Part shown: piece by piece, positions 38,041 through 57,600 of the stretch | How the letters are laid out: each line of letters begins with the position of its first letter | Numbering within the stretch: the stretch's first letter is position 1 | DNA from: Pegea sp. RAD2-039 | Lineage: Eukaryota; Chordata; Thaliacea; Salpida; Salpidae | Reading direction: 5' to 3' | Assembly (NCBI GenBank): GCA_034620365.1 | Contig: JAQGEQ010000380.1 | Location: forward strand, 2,108,001-2,172,000 | DNA length: 64,000 nt | Made by a program: the position numbers and the translations under genes | Notes under the pieces: model-generated | Databases searched by the model: none | What the model was told of the DNA's origin: nothing | The model's input: the letters and a program-made list of their open reading frames with translations, nothing else

Positions 38041-39096
38041 AAACTATAATTACTCTATTAGATAATTGTAATGAATATTACATTTTAAGCAGAATATATA
38101 TTATTCTTAAACTTACATGAGTAATAGATTAATAGAATTGATTCTTAATAGTTTGGTTAGGATAATCAATTCCTTGTTTAAATTACTTCAACTTATTTAG
38201 TCAAATTAAGATTTTTATGTGATTAAGCCGTATACATGATGTAGAAAGGAATAATATTTCATTTAAGAAGTAGTAGCTTTTGTATAAAAGACTTTGAAAT
38301 TATTAAATAATTTCTATTTGAAATTAATAAGTATTCTTTAGTATGGCATTTTTTTCTTTTGTTCATATATTTTTATTCAGCCTGTTGAAAGTATTAATAA
38401 TGTATCTAACAAATTTTAAATATAACTTTATATATTTTTCTTAGATATTTGATTATTAGACATTAGGAAATTCCTTAATAAATTTTCCCATCAGGTATCT
38501 ATGAAAGTATTTAAGCAAAGTTTAGTTGTTCTAGATTTTCTTTTTTAGCTTATTTTAAATTGTGACCAAAGTAGTTTTTTCTTAATATTTGTGGTCGATA
38601 ATGTAATACGCCAAGAAAGTACCAAATTTTGTTGGACAACAAACTTTGTATACAATCTAATTTGTTAAGAATGTGTTTTATTTGTGACATGTAAATATTA
38701 TGATTGTTTATATTTTAGCAATAAAAATAACACTTTTTTTAATGATATCATTATTAAGAAGTGGTGTTGATATAATTTGGAATTTAATTTGATTCTTTTT
38801 TGAAACATAAAATAACTCTTAAAGCATCATATACTTTTGTTACTTTTTTTACTTTTATTTACTTTAGCTTAACAATTATTTGTAAATAACCAATCAATAT
38901 ATACTTTTAATGTTAATAAATATTTTGATAATTTTTGGATAGTTTTATATACATTTTTTATACCTTTTATTAATTAATTTTTTGTCATTTACTTTAATAT
39001 CAGAATTTTTTACTTTTTAAACTTTACTGATCTTAAATTTTTCATAAGTGATAAAATCTTTATCAGATTTTAAAGACTTTATCTTGAAAATGTAAA

Positions 39097-45481
<6,385 letters not shown>

Positions 45482-48400
45482 TTCTTAATTTTGTTCTTTT
45501 TACTTCGGTCTGCTGCTGATGCTGCTTATTTTATTCTGATGCAACTTTTACTACAACTTTTTTTGCAATAAACATTTTTTGCGCTTCTAAAACTTTTTAA
45601 TTCGTTTACAGTCTCATTTACCTCAATGATATTTAAATATTTCAAATCTTTTTGATCTAAATTCAAAGTATTTCCTTTTTATATCTACATTCCAATTTGT
45701 TCTATTGAGAAAAATGCGCAAAAATGTTGTTGCTTGAAAACTTATTTGAATTATTCATTTTACAATCTACTTACATTTCTGTTTTTTTATTGAAGAATAT
45801 TCTCATTTTGGTAAAGAAAGAGAAATCTTATCATTGAAAGTATAACCTTGTAATAATTTCTTTTATAGACCAGAAAATAGTTTTACTCTTCTTGCTTTTA
45901 TTTCTAATATTTCAACTAAAATTGAATTTTCTTTAATAAGTGAACTTATTTTGTAAATCTTTCTTCGCAAATAAATTTTACAGAATAAAACCTTTTTTGA
46001 TTTATTTAATAAATTATTGTATTTTAAGAAACAGTTTTTTTTTATCTCCAAAAATACTTTACTAAGAAAAATATTTTATTTGCAAAATTTCTGCTTTTAG
46101 TCATAAAATTTAGTTTCTTAATAAGTCTTTGTTATTTCACATAATATTTAAAGTTTTATTCAATATTTTATTTAAAATATTCACACTTTTGTAAGAGATT
46201 ATTTCATTTTGATTAGCTAAAGCAAAATTATTGGATGAATAATTAATTGTGTATCAGGTTTCAGATTTTCTCACAGCTTATGTTTGAAGTTTTTCTTTAA
46301 ATTTATTTGTATTGTAAATTTATATTCAACATTTAGCCTAAAGCAAAATATGAAAATATTCCTAGCTTTATAAAGACTAAAGCAACAAAGCCATTCTCAT
46401 ATAATATAACTTCATTCACTAACAATTTTCAACTATTGTTTGGGTAAATAACTTTCATTTTAAAGTTTATAAACTGAAAATATTTCCGATGAAAGTTTAT
46501 ATAAATTTAACTTAGCCATAAAATAAACAATTTGTTTGTTAACAGTCAACATTTTCAGTTTTAATAAAGATTTTAAACTGCTAACAAGTTAAATATTTTA
46601 TGATTTCACAAAGTTTTAAAAGTAATGTCATTTTTTAGGTTTTTAAATTACTAAAACTTTTTCTCATATATTAACTTGAAGTACAAAGAAAGAAAAATTA
46701 TCTTATTTTCTATGAACTCTTTATTAGCAAGAAATAGGAAAATTTACATACAGTTAATTGAAAAAAAACTGCAAGTTTTAAATAATTTAAATTTACTTCC
46801 AAAAAATGAAAATTAGTATTTACAAAGCACCAACAATTTATAAAGAAAACTGACCATTTTTTTGAATTTGCTGAAGGTAGAAATTAATGATATTCGAAAT
46901 TAGATATATAAACTGCGATTTTTAATATTTTTTAATTGCAACTTCTGATCAAACATTTTCCTGACTTCAGTTTATATGAAAAACTGTTTTCATCAATTAT
47001 AATTTTACTTCAAATTTTTAAAAGCATTCAAAAAATGTCTTATTTTGAAGGGTCCTTAAATGTATGTTTAAAAAAAATCTGAAATATCTTCTTCATTTGT
47101 AATGTTTTATGAAGTATTTACTTAGAAATTTGTTGATCGAATAATAATTATTTTATAGTTTAAGAATTTAATCCAGAAAAATATATTTGTTGAATTATAA
47201 AAATATACTTTAGATTTTACAAAAACTACATATTTGTAAGTCTGAAATTTAGAAATTAAAAAAATGCAATTAAATTACATTGCAAAATGATATTTTTAAG
47301 ACTTATTGAAAAGCTCATACTAATAGCTTTTATTTTCAGCTTTTTAATAAATGTTGTACAAATTTTAGATTTAAGAATTGAGATATTTTACTATTTATAT
47401 TACTGTTAAAACATGTACTAGTAATCAAATAGCAAACATGTTAAAGTCAAATGGCTCTTCAAATGACTAAACTTTAATGTTACATATTTTTTAATAAAAA
47501 CAAATTGACTGATACAGCTAATGTTAGTTCAAACCGCTATTTTCATAAAAAAAGATACTTAACCGACTATTAACTGACTACTTTTTGTTTACTAAAATTT
47601 CTTGAATAATAAGCTAAGTTTGTTGAATATTAAAACAATGTTTACAATAGCTTTATACATTGAACTTAGAGATGTTTCACTTTAGACATTCTAGGATATT
47701 TTGTAAATTTGAACAAATTTAGAGTTGGTAGCTCCTTACTATTTAATGATGACATAATGTTTGTTTTTGTTTGGCAAATATCCATTTACAGAAACAGTTT
47801 TTTAAGAACATATTTACACTAACACAAAGATGTAAGCATTATTTTCTTCTTTATATTTGTTGCAGCTTTGTTTAAACTTTGACAAATATTGACTAAGCCA
47901 ACTCTTTGAAGCTAGTTTTTTGCTAAATATTTTTTACAATATTCTATTCTTAGAGAAAATTGTTTAAGAAAATTTTTAGTAAAATGAGGTTGACAAAAAC
48001 ATTTAAGATATTTTTTATAATTTCTTATCTTCAAAGGTAAGTTCAAATGAACTTGAATATAAGAACTTTAGTGTAAATGATTGGCGAAAAAATATTTTGG
48101 TTAGGTGTGTCTAATCTTTCTCTAAAATAATTTGTGAAGCTACTATATAGGTTAGAATTAAGTTAAAAAACAGAAATGAAAAATCAGCAGTTTTTGCTCT
48201 TTTGTTTTTGTTTACTTTATTCCTATAAAAATTGCATTTCAACAGAACTGAAATCTAGCTTAAGTCAAACAATCAAACATTAGATTTTATCAAATCTTTT
48301 TCAAAGATTTTTGAAAATAATAACGGAAATACATAGAAGTTTGAAAATTTCACGACAGATTTCGTAAAAGATGAAAAAGTAAAAAAATTCAAGCAAAGCC

Positions 48401-49266
48401 TGAGACAGAAGACATTTGCATCAACATAAAATTTCAATATTAATCTAAAGATTCAATTGTGAACTTTTCACTTGATGATGTTTTGTAGATGATTTAATGG
48501 TTCAAAAGAAAGTGAAAGTTTGAAACTTGTAAAAGCTTTCTATCCATATTTGTATTCAGAAAATACTTGGAAATAAGCTCATTGAGGTTTTGAAAGAGCA
48601 AATATCTAACCATTCAGTTATTTAAAATTGTATAATTGAAATTTGGTGCAGGTCTTTTAGATTTGTTAAAATATAAATATTAATTTTCATAAACAAGTGA
48701 CAAAAAAACGATGAAGAAATTGTTGAATGAAAATCTTCATTTGTAAACAAATAGAATTGAGAAGTAGAAAGTTTTCTATTTGGTACTGCTTTTAATTATC
48801 AAACAAATATACTCTATCTAGAAAGATTCGAAATAAATCAACTTTAAGAAAAATTTTCTTAAAAATTGAAGAAAAAAAACTCCGAAACAAAAAAGATACA
48901 AAAAATAAAACATTCAGAGATTTCGAAGTGAAAGTAAGAGGAATTTACCGAACAAACATCAATCCATTTGATAGAATAGATTCACAATGTCTTAATGTTT
49001 ACTTGCTCAACAGAAATTTCTGATCGAAAAATGTGCTTATTTGTTATTAGAGGGCGCAGATATGAAAATGACCATTTTGTCAGCATCGCCATTAAATAAA
49101 AGGTTTAATTTGTAGATTAATTTAATATCCAACATAATTTTGATAAAAATAAAGAAGCATGAGACAAAAATTGTATGAGCGGCAGCATTTGATGAGAAGT
49201 TTAACTGTGTCTTCTATCACAAACCTAACTCAATTACAAAAGACATAGAACAGTAAAGAAGCCATC
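45482..49266. other. Intergenic region between FES/FER and the CUB-domain gene
   Basis: The kinase 3' UTR ends after AATAAA at 45567-45572. The remainder is AT-rich with many T and A runs. I see no exon, repeat copy or RNA gene. The two flanking genes converge here. Confidence 0.4.
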
Positions 49267-51009
49267 TCATAATTGACTGTTTTCTTGGTTCTGGCTACGA
49301 ACTATCCGACCTCCTGACTTATGGAATCCGACTTCACGGCCTTCTTCTTCAGCCATATTGTTGATCAAATCATGTTGGTCATCTTCTGTTCGAAGACGGA
49401 TTCTAAAAACAATAAGCTTCTTTAAAAAATTGCTGCAAATATTTTGATTGAGCTTTAACCTGTAGTTTTGTCGTTTCCAATGAACAAAAGCAACAAAAGT
49501 AAGAATCATCAAAACTATAATCAAGATTCCGACAATGACACCAATCACTAAACCACTCATAGCACCTAAAGACAATTTTAGATGGTCACTTTGAAAAGAT
49601 TTGAACAATTCACAAAACTCACTTGGTGGTATCTTAGTGCCATTCTGTGCATCTGTAGAAACTGTTTTGTTATTCTTCGGCTCTTCTACTTTTTCTGTTG
49701 TCGTGGTGATAGTGGTAGAGCTTTAAAAAGACAAAAGATTTTTTGGTTGAAAAGAACTAATTCAACTATGGCTTTATTCATAAAATACACACCTCGGTTC
49801 AACTTTGGGTTCATCTTTTGTTGTTGAAATTATCAAATGGGTCGTCGTAGTCGTCTGTAAAATCTTAGAAAGAGTTGTTGGCTGAGGAGTTGTTTTGGGT
49901 GTAGTAGTAGCAATTATAGGTCCAGGAATGACTGTAACTTTCACAGCGACACCAGTGTAATGGTTGACATCTGATAATGGTTTCATACTATCATCTTCAT
50001 GAATAGTTTGAAAATGCATTCTTAATTTTGAGCCTGAAAGCAATTATCACGATTTAAATGAGAAACTCAACAAAAAATGATTTTCAACTTACCACTAGTA
50101 GTGAGACTTGGTTTTATTTCTGTTATTTTAAATAATCTTTTCATAAGATTGTCGTTTTCCAAGGCACCATCTCGTAGAGAGAAACTATTACCGTAAGTAG
50201 GAAAACTAGATCGTAGCTTAGAGGCTAGAACTTGAATGTGGAGTTTATCATTTGGTTTAGGGGCTTCAATAACCCAAGTACAGTTTTGGTTTGATAAGTA
50301 ATCATGTGGATAATGAGGAGTTTGAAATTCACATCCTCTGAAGTCAGTAAAAGTCCCACCACATGTATTAATAATACAACTTTTTTGGCGGTCTTCATCT
50401 GAAAAGGAAGTTTAGATTATAAAATAAACTTGAAAACTTATCTAAAATATCCAAGCCAAGTTTCTAACAAAATAAATTTTACCTTTAATCATAGTATACT
50501 TTATTTGAAATCCTTTTCCTCCAGTAGATATTTCATCAACATGAAAAAACATGGTGAGGTATCTTCCACTACTTTCAACCATGGTACCAGGTACAACTGA
50601 TTCTTCATTTCCACACATAGCTTTTGTCAATGCTGGTGCAAAAATATCAGGCCCATCATGCATTTGTAGACGATCAAATACACAATCATTTTCATTCTCT
50701 TTAGAATCAACTTCAAATTGCAGGAACAAAATCTCAACAACATAGCCTTTTGGGGCTATAAACTTATATTGACATTGTATGCTTTCAGGATAATCATCTG
50801 GGTAGTTTGGACTTGTAACTAATCCAGTAGAATCATTGTAAGTTCCTCCACAAGACTAAGATTTAAACAGGAAATTAAAAATCTTAATGATAAAATATCA
50901 AAAATAAACTTACAGTGTTGTATACTGGCATACCAAGCAGCAAATCAGCTTGAACTGAATTTAAATATAAGATACATAGGATGGTAGATAGATAGCACAG
51001 TTTTGCCAT
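49267..51009 (-). CDS. Two-CUB-domain type I membrane protein
   Basis: Seven exons, from 51009 down: 50914-51009, 50483-50855, 50093-50398, 49793-50033, 49623-49720, 49460-49565, 49267-49402. They join in phase to 451 aa. A signal peptide (about residues 1-22, ending NSVQA) precedes CUB domain 1 (about 33-156; CGGTYNDSTG, SPNYPDDYP, DCVFDRLQMHDGP, GGKGFQIKY). CUB domain 2 (about 170-305) has CGGTFTDFRG, TPHYPHDY and NSFSLRDG. A Thr/Pro-rich, mucin-like stalk follows, then one membrane helix at about 375-400 (GVIVGILIIVLMILTFVAF), and a 50-residue acidic cytoplasmic tail with EEEGRE. CUB pairs occur in receptors and co-receptors. No further domain allows a name. It is probably a cell-surface binding protein; the ligand is unknown. 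Confidence 0.87.
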
Positions 51010-52047
51010 GTTAAAAAGAGATGAAATTTAAATCACTTAAACTGAAAAATCATTTGAATTATAATTTAGCTGTAAGTAGTAAAGAAATATAAAAAACATA
51101 CAACAAACTTCATTAGATTTACATTTGAGAAAAATAAATCTAAATTTTGGATCTAAATAATAGTAATGAAAACTATAAAACCTTAAAATTTACATCACCA
51201 AAGTATAATCAATTAAGAAAACTTCAAATTTATAAATTGAATTATTATTAAAATTGAAAGAGATAAAATAATGAAGATAAAACTTCACTAAAATTAAAAG
51301 TCACAAAAATCCAACTGAAAGCAAACAATTGAAAAACAATTTTCAAAGTTCCAACATTATATCATTTGCTACAAACATACTCAATTATACTCTTCTTAAT
51401 TCAGATATAATACATAAAAAATGCTTAAATTGGAAACATTAAAAACTTATGAAAAGAAAAAATAAATAAAATTCTATAATAAAATCAAATAACAACCAAT
51501 TAGCAATAATCTTATCAAAGTCTGATTATTAAGCTTTTTAAAAGTGTACATTAAGGAACATTATTATATTAACAAACTGTTATAATAATAAAATATATAT
51601 CTGATTATATCTGATATTGGTCTCCCTAAAATAAAATTGAAATTCAAAAATTTTATGATTAACTTTTTCTCAACTGAATTTCATTTATAAACATTTGAAA
51701 ATTGCGATAAAAACAGGAGAAAAAGCTTCTAAAATCAAGTATATAGTTTCAAAGAAGATAAAAAAGGTAGATATTTGAAAGTACTATCTATCAAAGTTCA
51801 TCAAATTTATTCATGTTTGAGATAGAATTGGATAAAAATCAATAATTAAATAAAATAATCAAAATAAGGTGCAGATTTAAAATGATAAGACTTTCATATA
51901 TAAATTTTATAATTAATATACAAAAGTTAAAACTAAATGTAAATTCAAAACTTTGAAAATTAAATGTTTAAAAAATTATTAAAAAGTAATCTTTATAAAT
52001 GGGAAATTTTCAAACTTTAAAGATTATTCTTTAATAATAAAACTCAC

Positions 52048-52520
52048 CTGTTTAGCACAGAAAAATAATGCTAATTTAAAACAAACAACTTGTATCATAA
52101 TCTTTTTATATGTTAGGAAAAATAAGTGACTTCATTGAGTCAAATAATTAACAAAAGACAACAAAAAGTGCAGCTAAAAAGTAGTTCAAATATTTAAAAA
52201 CTTTATTTAGTCATTACTTAAGATAAAAGTAGATACAAAATAATAAAAAGCAAATTGCCTGAGAAAACCTTTTCTGAAGTTCTTTTTGATAAATTCGAAA
52301 AGCATCTAAGGAATAAATCAATGGAAATTCACAGCAAGAAACTGAGAAGCTGATCATCTACGTTTAAGATAAACAGGCGTAACTACTCAAATTTGACTTA
52401 CAGAAAAGATATGAGAAAAAGGCTAAGTGAAAATTCAGCCGGCGTTGAGAGCATCACGCCATGGCAAACCGGCCAATAGTAAAACATTTATATTATGACG
52501 TATGCAACGTCATAAGCTTT
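52048..52520 (-). promoter_or_regulatory. Probable 5' non-coding exon and promoter of the CUB-domain gene
   Basis: An acceptor-like TTTTTCAG lies on the minus strand about 30 bp before the CUB gene start codon (near 51042), so the 5' UTR is split. A strong donor CAG|GTGAGT faces it at 52048. Some 400 bp further up is the only GC-rich pocket in the area (52438-52490), with CCAAT at 52482-52486 and the near-palindrome ATGACGT-N5-ACGTCAT at 52495-52513, a likely bZIP site. I infer that transcription starts in or near this pocket. The exact exon start is not known. Confidence 0.4.
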
Positions 52521-54613
52521 CTTACTTCATACCTAGCTTAAAAAGTTTTAGTAGACGAAGATATACTTGAGTACATTTTGTTGGAAACTTAGTTGATTAC
52601 TCGGTAAATAATTTTCTTTAAATAAAAGTATAAATTTTAGTCAAAACAGTACAAAAAAGTATAATAAAAGACTAAGAAATAGGCGGAAATACGATGAAAC
52701 ATAGATATCCTGTTTCTTAACAGTTTAAACGTGCTTTTGAAATAATTGACTTGACTTTTATTAATAATTTTTTTAAGCACTTTTTCTATATATATAATTC
52801 TAAATTATTCTTTAGATTATTAAACACTTCAAATATGTTTTATAGCAATGTTGCAGAGTCAAAGATGCTATCTTCACAAACAAATTCTTAATGGGTTTAA
52901 TAATCAGTGATTTATTGTAAACATTATTAAAGATAATATAAATCTTTGAAAGTAGATATTGAATATATTTTTAATAATTAGAATACTAAGAATAATTATA
53001 GATAATAATCTTTAAAATAAAAAAAGTAATCTGCACAAATATTTTACGTAATTACTAAAGTAAACAGCAAATTATTATCAGATTACAAAATATTATTTCA
53101 AACAACTATATCTAAATTTAACTATACCTATTTATTTCTAACTTTACTAGGTATCTTATTTTTATTTGATATGATAGAAGTTATTCTTATCAACAAGCTT
53201 TCTTATAGCTTTAAAAATATCTTCATAAATATTTTTTTTCGAATAGTTAATTATCAACAACTAAGTCAATTAAAAAGACAAATAGAATGTGTGAAAGTTA
53301 CAATAGTACAAACAACTTCAATTTACATATTTGAACTAGACTTTAAAATGTTATGTTAAAAGTTGCTACTCAAAAAAAGAATAAATTTTGAATATTTTTG
53401 GATTAATTTATAGATATACTTCTACAATAGAAAAAATAATTGCCTTGTAGCATAAAAATACCTTAAAAGCGGAACTAAAACTTTGTAAAATCATTTTTTT
53501 ATATTTTCAACATTTGGAACTATTTTAGGTGATGTTGGAATATCTTTATTACAGTTTAAAGATTTAAATAATATTTAGTTTACAAGCAAAACTGTAAGAA
53601 ATAAAAATGAACCATACTTGGTAAATATAAATAATTAGTCAGAAAAAATGACTACACAATGCAATTTAACTAATACCTGAAAAACTTTAATCATATTTCC
53701 AATAAATTTCTCTTTAAAATATGAACCTAAATTAAAACTTTCTATCTATTGAAAGCAGCTATTTCAGCATTGACATAAGGGACACTCTTTTAAAACTAAT
53801 CTGACTCAAATTTCATCACAAAAGTACGTTTAAGGACAAAGTCCAAATTACATAAAGTAACCTTTAGTCTGATATCTTGATCTTTACTGAATCGATAAGT
53901 CAGCAATTATCAGATAGATTTTATGATGAAAGATTTAGCGAGAAAACATTTTTTTGTTTTCTATTATTTTTGGTTTTTAACTTTAATTTAGTTCAGAATC
54001 GAACTCTATGCAATTTTTACTTTATATATAATTATACTATTGACTTTTTTTATAAAAATTTTTAGCTTTTAAGAGAAATTTCTTTTTACAAAACAGAAGA
54101 ATTGTTCATTTTCAATCTATGTAAAAAGTTTTTGAATATTTCTAATTATAAATTTTAAACCTTATTTAAATACAAAATACTTTCTCAAAGTTAAATTTGG
54201 TAATCTACTTTATTTTAAAAGTAAAACAAATTATTAAATACATCAACTAGTTTTAAAACAAGTTTTACTACTAACAAGTAGACTTGCTTAAACGTCCGAA
54301 AATAAACACAAAATGCTCATTCAAGGTGAACAATCAAACAATTGAATACATCAACCAGTTTTAAAGGCTTCTGTTTTATTTCTTTTATACATAACTTGTT
54401 GCTGATGATATAAAAGTTATTTAATTTACTTAACAAAATTGTTTTATTTCAAAAAAATTATGAAATGCTGCCAGTAGTAATTTGCAGTAAACATTTTTTC
54501 AAGAGGAAAAACTTTGTGATGTCGGTATTATGGTATAATTTTTTGAAAGATGAATTTATTCAATCTTTAATAAACATAATCTATCAAATAAATAAATATG
54601 CAATAGTGTCCAT
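52521..54613. other. Intergenic AT-rich region
   Basis: Only short Phe/Leu/Ile-rich chance ORFs (53171-53359, 53877-54065) are present. No splice-bounded exon, repeat or RNA gene could be supported. Confidence 0.4.
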
Positions 54614-54668
54614 TTAGTCGTCTTCTTCAAAAGCTTTTTTTCTCAAAGCTGAAAAAGGCTCGGAACCA
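54614..54668 (-). CDS. Possible orphan terminal exon (partial)
   Basis: On the minus strand a good acceptor (TTTCTAATTCAG) is followed by 18 codons including the stop, reading GSEPFSALRKKAFEEDD. The charged composition differs from the surrounding noise and looks like a protein C-terminus. No matching upstream exon was found between here and VPS36, where decayed retroelements intervene. It could be the last exon of an unrecognised gene or a coincidence. Confidence 0.22.
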
Positions 54669-54899
54669 CTGAATTAGAAAAAAATTACATCAAAAAGCAT
54701 AAGCAACTATAAATGATGATTCTATAAGATTAAGTTTTAAAATGTTTTTCAACTTATTTTAACTAATTTTTAATTTAATTCTCAAAAGTGTTGATGGCCT
54801 AAAAAGCCTTTTGGCTGAAATCATTTTATGATGAGAAGACAATTTATACCGTAGGAGTAATTAGAAAGTTTACTGAAAATAAAATTTCTAAAATTTATG

Positions 54900-55300
54900 A
54901 TGTAAATAGTAAATTCCTAAAATCGATAAATCTAGTAATATTGTGCAATCACCTAAGGTCGATTTTGGTCGATTTTTATTGCTTATAATCTACAATATGA
55001 AAATAAATATTGAAATTCCAAAAACTTTACTTACGACAATAAAAAAATTCAAAACGAATATTTTTTGAAAGTTGATCATGTGAATGATTTTGTAAATCCA
55101 AAGCTACGTTTTTATAAACTGTAAATTCAGAAACTGGTTACTTAAAAAATTCTCAGAAGCTTATGTTTGAAATTATCTACATAACTTTTAAATTATGCTA
55201 ATGGAAATCAGTTGCTGTAGTTTCTTAAAGGTTGTACTTAGAATCTATGAAATATTTTTGATGGATTTGAACCAGTGCTTATTTATTCAACAAGATACTT
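54900..55300. other. Unassigned non-coding stretch
   Basis: AT-rich sequence between the possible terminal exon and the gag remnant. It contains a short direct echo (GGTCGATTTTGGTCGATTTTT, 54958-54978) but no open frame, repeat copy or RNA gene. Confidence 0.3.
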
Positions 55301-56330
55301 TTGTAGACTCGAGATAAAAATACCGATCCAGACATAGAAAGAGCTTCCTAAGTGTTTGGTGTCTTAGCTACAATTTAAACCGATCTTAATGAGCGTCAAT
55401 CCTTATAGCAAGTTTAAACCATTTTCTTGAATTGACTCTCTGTTCACAATTAGTTTTCTGATTATTGCTGTGATAAGTCACAAGCTCAGCTTTTTTAAGC
55501 TTGTAGAGTGACAAATGCTCATTTTGTGTTCACGGTCGACTAAGATCAAACAACAAAAATTGATAAACTGCTCCTTAAAAATGGATTAACTGTTGAAATC
55601 AGGAAGACTGTCCATAGGCTCAAATAGTCCGTCTGCAGCCACGGAGTCACTAGAAGAAAACGTTTACTGCTTTCTTAGACAAGTGTGTGACTAATGGGAA
55701 TGATGAGGACAAATGGACTGCGCTTGTGAGTTGTGCAGCTCTAAAGGTGAACCATGAAAGCAGCTTACTTACTTATGTAGCAGCTGAAGCGACGCTGGAA
55801 CGGTTGTATATAAAGGAACTAAATGATATTTTTGCGTGTCATCTGGTACGTACAGAGAAGCAGAAGCCAAGTTAATCTAAAGAAGACTAATGTTACACTT
55901 TAGTACGTCTAGCCAAAAACGGTTTAAGAGTGTCTGGCAGCAGAACAGAGAACTCATGATGAGGGATTCATTTTAAAGTAGAGTACCCTTATCAGACATA
56001 AAGTATATAAGCGTAAAAAGAAGGTATAGAGAGAAGCTTAGATTACGCCTTTGACCGAGCGGTGACACTGAAGAACGCCCGGCAAGACAACTAATGCTTC
56101 AAGGCTGGCGTAGAAGGTATAGAGTTAAAGAGTTTATGCATAGAAAGATCAAACAAAGCTTGATCAGAAGCATTTGAAACTTCTAATGGATCTTGAGCCC
56201 CTTAAAAATCCAAGTCGTCGCAGAGAATGCAGGGACTTTTTTGGCATTGAAGTTTGTAAATTTTGGGATAAGGTCCATCAATATCTATGAGAGGAGAGAG
56301 AGGCAGTAAGTTGAATATAAAATGGGAACC
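55300..56330 (+). mobile_element. Gypsy-like LTR retrotransposon gag remnant
   Basis: The best-preserved piece (about 55680-55960) has the order of motifs I associate with metazoan Gypsy-type gag: a DEDKWTALVSC segment, an ATLERLYIKEL helix, IFACHLVRTEKQKP, then a shifted frame with LVRLAKN. Later frames are broken by stops. No protease, reverse transcriptase or LTR pair is recognisable. A 63-codon ORF at 56359-56550 may be part of the same insertion, but its family is unclear. The element is a defective fossil. Confidence 0.5.
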
Positions 56331-56804
56331 ACTATAGAAGTACACTGCTAGAGCTATCATGTCAGGACTAGATGCTGCTGGAAACTACTGTATTGTTCAA
56401 GTTAAAATTGAAACAGATTTTTCCAACCATCTCGCTATAGGTTTTTTTAATGTAAAAACTATGTATAGGATGTTGGCAGTCGGGAGTCTATTTGGAGCAC
56501 TTGGAACTACTATCCGAAAAAGAAGAAAGTGGTCCGCCTCGGCCTATTAGTTACTAATATAATAGTAATATCAGTTACGATAGTTATGAATATCTTCTCA
56601 ACTTATTAAATTTAGATATTTTGAAAACTCAACGGATTAAATACGACTTAATTCTTTAAAATTCTTCACAATTCTTTATAATTAACCTTCAATTCGATGC
56701 TTTCTTTTTCATTAGTCCTTTCCTCAAGTTATATCAACTAAAACGACACACTACGCCCTCATAAGCCCACACCACTCGTTTTTTAATTAGTGCAATTTTT
56801 CTCA

Positions 56805-57130
56805 TAGCGTACAATTAGTACTTGGAACCAGCTGCTATCAGACATTGTCATGTCAGAATCACTCGTGTTGTTCAAGCAGAAGTTGAAGCGTTATAATATT
56901 ACCAATATTGTCATTTCTAAACTGTGATTTTTTCATCTTTTTAAATTATTAACATTCTATGTAATTGTTCACTGTTGTATGTTTTAAGGTCTATGAAGTG
57001 TCATATATTACATTTCTCTTTTCTATACTTCTATCTACTCACTTTTTCCCATTTTGTTATATCAAAACATGTGAGAATGCATGTTAGCGAGTGGTACCCT
57101 CCTTTGTGTTTATTCTAATAAATAAATGAT
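56805..57130 (+). mobile_element. LINE 3' tail, copy 2
   Basis: This aligns with 3825-4160 from ACAATTAGTACTTGGAACC through the terminal TTCTAATAAATAAATGATAA. The GTTAGCGAG..CCCTCCTTTG block near the end is the part shared with the SINE at 32125-32315. It has lost part of the GTGCTCTCTT segment. No coding sequence of the LINE precedes it. It directly follows the gag remnant, so elements are nested or adjacent here. Confidence 0.62.
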
Positions 57131-57239
57131 AAAATAGATCAGGCTTTGACCACTTTATAGAAACCAATCAGGCTTCTAGTATTTTTGCACTAATGTTGAC
57201 ATGCTAATTACATAATTATTATATTTATATATACTATAC

Positions 57240-57600
57240 TAATTATAAGGGCCTACTTCGACAGAGTATTACCACTAGAAGTACTTTGGGTGATGATAAA
57301 AAGAAGCAAGACACAGTTAGATGCAAAAGAAAGTATTTAAGGTTTCTTTCTTTTCTTTGGAAGCTGTTTTTTCTCTATTCCTAAGGATTTGCTGGCTCAG
57401 ACACGTTCGTTAGATCCGTATTCCAAAGGATCTGTTATATGGGGAGCTGCAAAAGGCAAACCCAATATTGACCTCCCTGTTTCCGCTTAATTTGTGCGAT
57501 ATAAAACCACTCATCATCAATTTGGAATTATTGATGTATAGCTCCGAATGGCGCTCTCTACTCTGCAAGCAGCTAATATTCTATCAAAGTGGTAAAAATT
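57240..57600. repeat. GC-richer unassigned segment, possibly a repeat
   Basis: This segment stands out by base composition and contains a short plus-strand frame (SKGSVIWGAAKGKPNIDLPV) ended by TAA. No second copy is present in the window and no splice sites frame it. I do not recognise it; an element fragment next to the LINE tail is plausible. Confidence 0.25.

Noticed and set aside
50551-50745. Plus-strand ORF of 64 codons
   Set aside because: Antisense to the first CUB domain exon.
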